Shown here: piece by piece, positions 58,610 through 64,000 of the stretch | Numbering within the stretch: position 1 is the stretch's first letter | Layout: every line of letters begins with the position of its first letter | Assembly: GCF_000429145.1 (NCBI RefSeq) | Contig: NZ_AUBH01000010.1 | Span: forward strand, 1-64,000 | Reading direction: 5' to 3' | Length of the DNA stretch: 64,000 nt | Origin: Aestuariibacter salexigens DSM 15300 | GTDB taxonomy: Bacteria > Pseudomonadota > Gammaproteobacteria > Enterobacterales > Alteromonadaceae | Program-made: the position numbers and the translations under genes | The notes under the pieces: generated by a model | The model's database searches: none | Seen by the model: only the letters and a program-made list of their open reading frames with translations | What the model was told of the DNA's origin: nothing

Positions 58610-58615
58610 CAGACA

Positions 58616-59785
58616 GTGCCCAAAAATGTTTGGCTCCTGACCGCTATCATGGCATTGGCAATGAGTGCCAGTGCAATGATGGTGCTGGTCGGTGGCGTGC
58701 TTGGCGCACAGCTGGCACCTAAATCACAGTTGGCTACCTTGCCCGTAGCGATGATGATTGTTGGCACCGCCAGCAGCATCTATCTCATTACCGCGTACAT
58801 GCGTAAAGTGGGACGTCGACGGGTATTTCGTATGGCGTCTCTGGCGGCAGTGGGAATTGCCGCGTTGGCCGGTTGGGCAGCAATTCAGGAATCGTTTTTC
58901 CTGTTTGTGTTTGCCAGTTTTCTGCTTGGCGGTTGTGTGGCGACTTTTCAGCAGATCCGGTTTGCGGCGATGGAATCGGTACCTATTGAGAAAGCCCCGC
59001 AGGCAGCATCAACTGTATTGCTTGGCGGGTTGGTCGCAGCCATTTTAGGACCTGAGCTGGCGACTCGCGGACGGGATTTGTTTGAGGCCGATTATGTTGG
59101 CAGTTTCCTGTTACTCGCTGCCGTGGCGATGATGTGCTTTTTCCTTTTCTCATTCATTCAAGATACTGTCGCCAATCAGGTGGAACATAGCGAACCGCAA
59201 AGGCCGATAGCAGCCATTGTCAAACAGCCTCTTTTTATTATTGCAGTGAGCTGCGCAGTGGTCGGTTATGCCCTTATGAGTTTCATTATGACGGCCACTC
59301 CCATCCACATGCACGTCATTGAGCAGTTTTCACTGGAACATACCAAATGGGTCATTCAGAGCCATATCATCGCCATGTTTGCGCCGTCATTATTCAGTGG
59401 CTTATTGATTGCACGCTTCGGCGTGAATCGCATCATAGTGCTCGGATTGGGCGCCTATGCACTGACCATTGCGCTGGCTATCAGCGGCTCAGAATGGCTA
59501 AATTACTGGTCAGCGCTTGTACTGTTAGGGCTCGGCTGGAATCTGTTGTTTTTAAGCGGCACTGTGCTTTTGCCACAATCTCACAGACCAGAAGAGCGGT
59601 TTCGCGTACAGGGTATGAATGAACTGGCAGTTTTTGGCTCGCAGGCGGTTGCTGCACTTTCCGCAGGTGTCGCCCTGTATTATCTGGGCTGGCGAGGACT
59701 GATGATGGTTAGTATGGTGATCCTTATCGGACAAGTATTGCTGCTTATCAGTCAGGGATATCGTGCCAGACAGAATGTGACCTGA
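58616..59785 (+). CDS. Major facilitator superfamily transporter
   Basis: A 389-residue inner-membrane protein with about 12 hydrophobic segments. It has a loop-2 basic stretch YMRKVGRRRVFR that fits the MFS cytoplasmic loop, and a long central loop (residues ~180-200). The substrate is not recognisable. Start is GTG 58616, which begins directly after the M17 gene stop; the ribosome-binding site is weak, suggesting translational coupling. Confidence 0.83.
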   Translation: MPKNVWLLTAIMALAMSASAMMVLVGGVLGAQLAPKSQLATLPVAMMIVGTASSIYLITAYMRKVGRRRVFRMASLAAVGIAALAGWAAIQESFFLFVFASFLLGGCVATFQQIRFAAMESVPIEKAPQAASTVLLGGLVAAILGPELATRGRDLFEADYVGSFLLLAAVAMMCFFLFSFIQDTVANQVEHSEPQRPIAAIVKQPLFIIAVSCAVVGYALMSFIMTATPIHMHVIEQFSLEHTKWVIQSHIIAMFAPSLFSGLLIARFGVNRIIVLGLGAYALTIALAISGSEWLNYWSALVLLGLGWNLLFLSGTVLLPQSHRPEERFRVQGMNELAVFGSQAVAALSAGVALYYLGWRGLMMVSMVILIGQVLLLISQGYRARQNVT

Positions 59786-59839
59786 AAGGGTCAAATTTGA
59801 GTAACATAATTGAAGCTTCAACAATAACAGGAAACAAGC

Positions 59840-60649
59840 ATGAAATCGGGAATCAAATTATTACCACTTTGTTTTGTTATGGCAGCGTCGTTCTCTTCGC
59901 TCTCTCTGGCTCATGAGCATGGTCACAAAGGGATGGATAATTCTCATCGTAGTGAAGCCAACCAACAGCGTGACGAGTTCAGACAGCCATACCGAACCCT
60001 CGAATTTTTTGGCGTTAAACCAGAGCACAAGGTTGTCGAAATTATGCCTGGTGGCGGCTGGTACACAGAAGTTCTGGCGCCAATGTTACATGACAAAGGA
60101 CAGCTGGTCGCAGCCCATTACCCTAAGGATGATGCCTCTGACTACCGTAAACGCTCGCGTGCTAATTTTGATAAAAAAATGGCAGATAACAGCCCAGTAT
60201 ATGGCAATGTTGTGGTTGCGGACTTTGATCCTAACGGCGCAGTAGATGAGGCAACCAAAGACGCTGACGTGGTGCTGACATTCCGAGGCCTGCACGGCCT
60301 GCAAAATGGTGGTGATTTGGCTGCCGCGTTCAACCAGTTTAATCACATGCTGAAAAAAGGTGGTTCGTTGGGTGTGGTACAGCACCAAGCACCCGAAGGA
60401 TATGACCCCGCGCAAACAGCACGTAAAGGCTACTTGCCCAAGTCATATGTGATTGCCGTTGCTAAGGCTGCCGGTTTTGATTTGGTCGCAGAAGCATACT
60501 TCCACAATAATCCTAACGACACCATTATCCGCGATAACGTTGATGGTGGCGTGTGGAACCTGCCTCCAGGATTACGTACTGACGATAAAGAAAAATACAG
60601 CAAAATCGGTGAATCAAACCGAATGACGCTGTTGTTCCAGAAGCGTTAA
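59840..60649 (+). CDS. Exported methyltransferase-fold protein
   Basis: A 269-residue protein with a signal peptide (~1-24, ending LSLAHEHGH) and a class I SAM-methyltransferase fold. The SAM-like motif is VVEIMPGGGWYTEVLAPML (~65-85). ADVVLTFRGLH and LKKGGSLGVVQHQ mark later strands. The mature N-terminus is rich in His, which may bind metal. SAM is not normally found in the periplasm, so the activity is unclear. AGGAAAC precedes the ATG. A hairpin follows. Confidence 0.8.
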   Translation: MKSGIKLLPLCFVMAASFSSLSLAHEHGHKGMDNSHRSEANQQRDEFRQPYRTLEFFGVKPEHKVVEIMPGGGWYTEVLAPMLHDKGQLVAAHYPKDDASDYRKRSRANFDKKMADNSPVYGNVVVADFDPNGAVDEATKDADVVLTFRGLHGLQNGGDLAAAFNQFNHMLKKGGSLGVVQHQAPEGYDPAQTARKGYLPKSYVIAVAKAAGFDLVAEAYFHNNPNDTIIRDNVDGGVWNLPPGLRTDDKEKYSKIGESNRMTLLFQKR

Positions 60650-60660
60650 GTTAATAATGT

Positions 60661-60690
60661 AGCGCGCCCGCGTGGCGCGCTTCCATTCCT
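60661..60690 (+). terminator. Possible terminator after the exported methyltransferase-fold gene
   Basis: AGCGCGCC (60661-60668), a 5-nt loop, GGCGCGCT (60674-60681); the following T-tract is interrupted. Confidence 0.5.
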
Positions 60691-60757
60691 CTAGCCTAGC
60701 GAAGTGTTATAGACACTTACGTCTCCGATGAACCCTCGTCACTCCTATTTCATGGGT

Positions 60758-61180
60758 TTACAACATAGATAAAATCTCGCGCATTATCATTACGCCCAGT
60801 GCCAGCCAGGATAGTGAGAACAGGGTAAATCTCAGCATTACCTTATCGATGGTCGCCTGTACCAGAGAGTGAAAGACTCTCAACATGACATAAATCCACG
60901 CGCAATAGATATGCACAGTGTCAGTGTGTTCCATCAGTACAATAGCAATACAAACCACATAAAACACAGTGGGCTGTTCAAACAGATGATTGTAATTGTT
61001 GGCAACGCGCGATACTTCCTTTGGTAAAAGCTGCGCTAATTCCCGGGTATCTTGTCCCTTTTGTGGGTGTATCTTGAGCTTCATCATGGCCGGTAGGCGA
61101 GTGGCATACATCCATACCATCATGACGAATGTCCATCCTGCCATTGCAAAAACGGGCTGTAAGAGAAGGTCTACTGGCAT
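60758..61180 (-). CDS. MAPEG-family membrane protein
   Basis: A 140-residue inner-membrane protein with four helices. It fits the MAPEG family (membrane-associated proteins in eicosanoid and glutathione metabolism): a first helix with FVMMVWMYATRLPA, then NNYNHLFEQPTVFYVVCIAI, the usual family core, and YCAWIYVMLRVFHSLVQAT. Its enzyme activity, if any, is unknown. It is last in a row with two DJ-1 proteins, 2 bp after the first one, so the three probably share a transcript. Confidence 0.85.
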   Translation of the reverse strand: MPVDLLLQPVFAMAGWTFVMMVWMYATRLPAMMKLKIHPQKGQDTRELAQLLPKEVSRVANNYNHLFEQPTVFYVVCIAIVLMEHTDTVHIYCAWIYVMLRVFHSLVQATIDKVMLRFTLFSLSWLALGVMIMREILSML

Positions 61181-61182
61181 AG

Positions 61183-62307
61183 TTAGTTTGTCCCTATTTG
61201 AAGTTGTTCGATTATTGCCAACGCCACACCGGCTGAAGATAAATAATTCTGACCGGTGATAACTCTGTCATCTATTTCAACATGTGGGGTATTTCTTGGG
61301 CTATACAAAAACCTTCCACCCCGAGATTCAATTGTTTCAGTAATAAGAAATGGAAACTCCTTGAAATAAGGTTTTTGCGGATTTTCATACTCATCCGGGT
61401 AGCCACTGATACGCTTGTCCTTGACCAAATACTCACCGTTACTCAGGCGCAAATGTACAATGCCTGCGGTCCCATGGCAAACCGAGGAGATAATGCCATT
61501 GTACTTTTCGTATATGGTCATGCTGATACGCTGTAATTCAGTATTATCTGCAACACCATACATGGCATTAGTGCCACCCACATAGTGCACAGCTGCATAA
61601 TGCTCAGGGCTAATTTGCTCTGGCCTGAGTGTATTACCTATGGCATACATAAAATCAGCATCATAAAGATACTTTTTATGCATGGGTTCTGATGTATTGA
61701 TATAGGCAAGCGGCAGGGCGCCACCATCGGGACTGACGAAGTCGACCCGATAACCGTGTGCAATGAATACATCATACGCGTTGACTATCTCAGAGAAGCT
61801 GACGCCTGTGGGCAGGTTAGTCTCGCCGTGAAAATGCGCATTGGACACAATAAACAGAATGCGTTTCTGTTGCCATGACGGCTGTTGAGAAATTGCTGAT
61901 TTACTGATGATCTTCCAACCTGCATCTAGCTTCTTCAAAAGAAACATATCGATATAGCGTTGCCCTTTTGACGGCACGGTGATTTCTGCCTTAGCTGTAG
62001 CAATATCGCCGGCGATGTCGATAGCCAGAACACGTGACTCACGGCCATTAAAGCTTCCTCGGTTTTCCTGCTTGTGCCAGCTGATATAGTCAGATGCACT
62101 GACCTTCCAATAAGGCTTATCGGGGTGGTCCAGAAAAAGTGGCGCGTCTGCATGAAAGGCATTCGTTAATCGAGCCTGGTCGCTATGGGAGGAGCCATAA
62201 AAGTAATCTTCCAGCACCATGCGGATATCTTCCTGACCGCCAGCGGTAGCGATGTGGGAGACTGGGAAAAGCATCATAATGATCAGATTGATGACCAGAT
62301 TTTTCAT
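61183..62307 (-). CDS. Exported protein fusing an NTF2-like domain to a DJ-1/PfpI domain
   Basis: A protein of about 374 residues: signal peptide (~1-22), an NTF2/SnoaL-like (lumazine-binding 2) domain (~25-145, with YFYGSSHSDQARLTNAFH and FLLKKLDAGWKIISK), and a DJ-1/PfpI domain (~150-374) with the nucleophile Cys in SSVCHGTAG. The last domain resembles Hsp31/glyoxalase III-like proteins. Start is ATG 62307 (GAGA spacing) or ATG 62313. It is followed immediately by the MAPEG gene and preceded by a second DJ-1 gene. Confidence 0.82.
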   Translation of the reverse strand: MKNLVINLIIMMLFPVSHIATAGGQEDIRMVLEDYFYGSSHSDQARLTNAFHADAPLFLDHPDKPYWKVSASDYISWHKQENRGSFNGRESRVLAIDIAGDIATAKAEITVPSKGQRYIDMFLLKKLDAGWKIISKSAISQQPSWQQKRILFIVSNAHFHGETNLPTGVSFSEIVNAYDVFIAHGYRVDFVSPDGGALPLAYINTSEPMHKKYLYDADFMYAIGNTLRPEQISPEHYAAVHYVGGTNAMYGVADNTELQRISMTIYEKYNGIISSVCHGTAGIVHLRLSNGEYLVKDKRISGYPDEYENPQKPYFKEFPFLITETIESRGGRFLYSPRNTPHVEIDDRVITGQNYLSSAGVALAIIEQLQIGTN

Positions 62308-62335
62308 TATCATTCTCTGTAACGTTTTCGTTTGA

Positions 62336-63430
62336 TTAGCTAGCTAAAAGTGCCGTTAGCGCTGTGACCTGCTCATGCTCTGGATAACGCTGTTTAAACA
62401 CACGTAATGCCTGTCGGGCGCGCTCCGCGCTGCCCTGTTCATGCAAGTTCCTGATCAGAGCACTGTCAAACATAGGGTGTTGAAAGTGCTTGCCAATGGT
62501 TTGCATGAGCTGCAGTTCTGTTGATTTGTCTTCCTCATGGGCGAGCCGATAGGCGTAAAAACCGTATAACGCCAGATAGTTGAGGTCGTATTTGTCTGCA
62601 TCGGTTGCCAGAGCAAGGTCAATCGTTACTGAACCTGTACTGCGTGCTGTTGAAATCAGTTTCAGAGTTGCTTCATCTTTAAATGGCTCGCGCGCAACAG
62701 GCGATTGCCCTAGCGCCACGACAACAGCCTCAGCCGCGCTTGCTACTGAGCCGGGGTTCTGCGCAGTAATCAGGTTCTCGTCGACCGACACAAAAGGCAG
62801 CATTGGAGCGTTGGCAACAAAAATACCGCCGTTCTGACGAATTTTGTCTTCAATAAGAAAAGGAAACTGCTCGATATTTTCAGCACTGAACGCCTGTTCT
62901 TCGCGATTGGTAAAACTATTAACGCGTTTACCGGCAATAAAGTGGCGCCCATCACTCAGTGTCAGGTTAACTATTGCTGCCGGTCCATGGCACACCGCTG
63001 CAATAGTGGCATTGGCGTTGGCAAATTGGGTAAGAAAACGCTGCGTGTCTGCATCTGTTGGCAAATCCATCATGGCGCCGCCACCGCCAATTATGAACAC
63101 GCCGTCGTAGTCGCTGTAGCGGGCATCAGCGACGCTGGTAGTGTTATGAAGCTTATCCAGTGCCAATGACTTAAAGCGTTGAATATAGACAAGATTGTCC
63201 TTGTTGTTTTTGACCAGCACAGGGCCCCCTTTGGGGCTGATGATGTCCAGAGAAGTGCTATTGTCGTGTAAAACCAGGTAAGCCTGAGCCAGCTCTTCCA
63301 GATCGTAGCTAAGTTCAGGGCTGGCTTCGCTAGCATAGCTGGAAATCAGCAAAGCGATGCGTTTCTGTGTGTCTTTGGCAGACGCAGTTAATGACAATAA
63401 GATGAGTAAAAGTGAGATAAAGATTCTCAT
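62336..63430 (-). CDS. Exported DJ-1/PfpI-family protein with helical C-terminus
   Basis: A 364-residue protein: signal peptide (~1-19, ending ASA-KD), a DJ-1/PfpI domain (~20-235) with the nucleophile Cys in AAVCHGPAAIV and GGGGAMMDLP, and a helical, TPR-like C-terminal part (~265-364, with QGSAERARQALRVFKQRYPE). It is the first gene of a three-gene row, 22-28 bp before the NTF2/DJ-1 gene, and a paralogue of its DJ-1 domain. Confidence 0.82.
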   Translation of the reverse strand: MRIFISLLLILLSLTASAKDTQKRIALLISSYASEASPELSYDLEELAQAYLVLHDNSTSLDIISPKGGPVLVKNNKDNLVYIQRFKSLALDKLHNTTSVADARYSDYDGVFIIGGGGAMMDLPTDADTQRFLTQFANANATIAAVCHGPAAIVNLTLSDGRHFIAGKRVNSFTNREEQAFSAENIEQFPFLIEDKIRQNGGIFVANAPMLPFVSVDENLITAQNPGSVASAAEAVVVALGQSPVAREPFKDEATLKLISTARSTGSVTIDLALATDADKYDLNYLALYGFYAYRLAHEEDKSTELQLMQTIGKHFQHPMFDSALIRNLHEQGSAERARQALRVFKQRYPEHEQVTALTALLAS

Positions 63431-63568
63431 GATGTGACTCCTGAATGTTAATCGCCGGCAGAGTAGAACTTTCTATGTCGAAGTTTTGTGAAGACCGTTG
63501 TTTTTTCCCTCGACATTTTCTTCACATTTGCTGCATTACTATGCAGGCGTTATTCAGGAGGTAAGATT

Positions 63569-64000
63569 ATGAAACACCGTCATTGGCTAATCCTTTGCTG
63601 CTTAGCGCTGTTGTCTGCATGTAGCCGTCCACATCTGGAGATATTTCCTCCGTTATCAAACGAAGCGCTGCTTACAAAAAAGATCCCTGTTGCGCAGTTA
63701 AAAGAAGACGTGGATGCATTCATTGCTGGCGTGCTGGAGCGTCACCCAGCACCAGAGCGCTATACTGAGATTGCTGCTATCAGAGCGCAAGCTGAGCAGC
63801 TGAAAAGTGCATTGACAGAGCCTCTAACCCGCGTTGAATTCTTTCGTCAGGTTGGTCAGCTGTCTCATGCATTTAACGATGGTCATACGTTCTTAATTTG
63901 GCCCTATCAGGAGTTTACTGTTCTAAAAGAGCAGGGCGCCGTTGCCTTTCCATTTGAAGTGCAAAGCAACCCCGAAGGATTATTCATTAAGGGCGACTAC
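63569..64000 (+). CDS. S41-peptidase-like lipoprotein, N-terminal part (cut by window end)
   Basis: An open frame of 144 codons from ATG 63569 to the window edge, with AGGAGG 7 nt upstream. It has a lipoprotein signal (LLSAC, Cys ~18) and a region matching the N-terminal part of S41 tail-specific-protease-like proteins (VDAFIAGVLERHPAPERY, LSHAFNDGHTFLIWP). The catalytic Ser/Lys lie beyond the window. It is divergent from the DJ-1 gene row across 138 bp. Confidence 0.72.
   Translation, partial: MKHRHWLILCCLALLSACSRPHLEIFPPLSNEALLTKKIPVAQLKEDVDAFIAGVLERHPAPERYTEIAAIRAQAEQLKSALTEPLTRVEFFRQVGQLSHAFNDGHTFLIWPYQEFTVLKEQGAVAFPFEVQSNPEGLFIKGDY

Noticed and set aside
62392-62410. Similarity of TTAAACACACGTAA to the nqrF-apbE inverted repeat arm
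   Set aside because: It lies inside a DJ-1 coding sequence and is short; likely chance.

Overview
The window looks like chromosomal DNA of a marine gammaproteobacterium of the Alteromonadales, probably Alteromonadaceae. The evidence is the complete Na+-translocating NADH:quinone reductase operon (nqrABCDEF with apbE and nqrM), the argR/mdh divergent pair, an Oar-like TonB receptor, a TRAP transporter, an orphan PEP-CTERM protein, and many short-spaced genes of roughly 50% GC. I see no prophage, insertion sequence, integron or CRISPR array, and no coding gene looks broken. The first gene (tuf) and the last (an S41-type lipoprotein) are cut by the window edges.

Layout: (1) 1-1378, 3' end of tuf with a terminator, a structured repeat element and inverted repeats. 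(2) 1379-4179, a metallo-beta-lactamase-fold protein, rlmA and a Tas-like aldo/keto reductase. (3) 4239-16839, an acetate-use module: DcaP-like porin, acs, a CrbR-like regulator, a CrbS-like symporter/hybrid kinase, a two-subunit Na+/solute symporter, a cNMP/CBS/DUF294 protein and a DEDDh exonuclease. (4) 16983-18349, tRNA-Leu(CAG), two tandem ~188-bp structured repeats, then a PEP-CTERM protein behind a candidate sigma-54 promoter. (5) 18732-34133, metabolic and stress genes: putA, an aldo/keto reductase, exported katG, a PAS protein, two exported peptidases, a TPR lipoprotein, a 2-oxoglutarate oxygenase, nupC and udk. (6) 34495-47651, the Oar-like receptor, argR, mdh, ppc, an FKBP, a TRAP transporter and fabV. 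(7) 48060-55331, the nqr operon with its maturation genes. (8) 55332-64000, SOS-controlled dinB, an M17 aminopeptidase, an MFS transporter, an exported methyltransferase-fold protein, a MAPEG protein, two exported DJ-1/PfpI proteins and the start of an S41-like lipoprotein.

How the genes work together: acetate can cross the outer membrane through a porin and the inner membrane through the symporter, and be activated by Acs. The CrbS/CrbR pair is positioned to control this. The acs promoter and the symporter promoter share a GACCAWRGTC palindrome at nearly the same distance from a similar -10 box. PutA, Mdh, Ppc and the Na+-pumping Nqr complex form the downstream carbon and respiratory core.

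The most interesting unexplained signal is a double-hairpin element found after tuf (975-1027) and twice after tRNA-Leu (17168-17223 and about 188 bp later). The stems differ in sequence but keep pairing, and the loops TTAAC and AGGAA are identical. This suggests a conserved RNA trailing highly expressed translation genes. Other points for a second look are a possible AUC start codon for the M28 peptidase, a structured nqr leader, exported DJ-1 fusions and an exported methyltransferase-fold protein.
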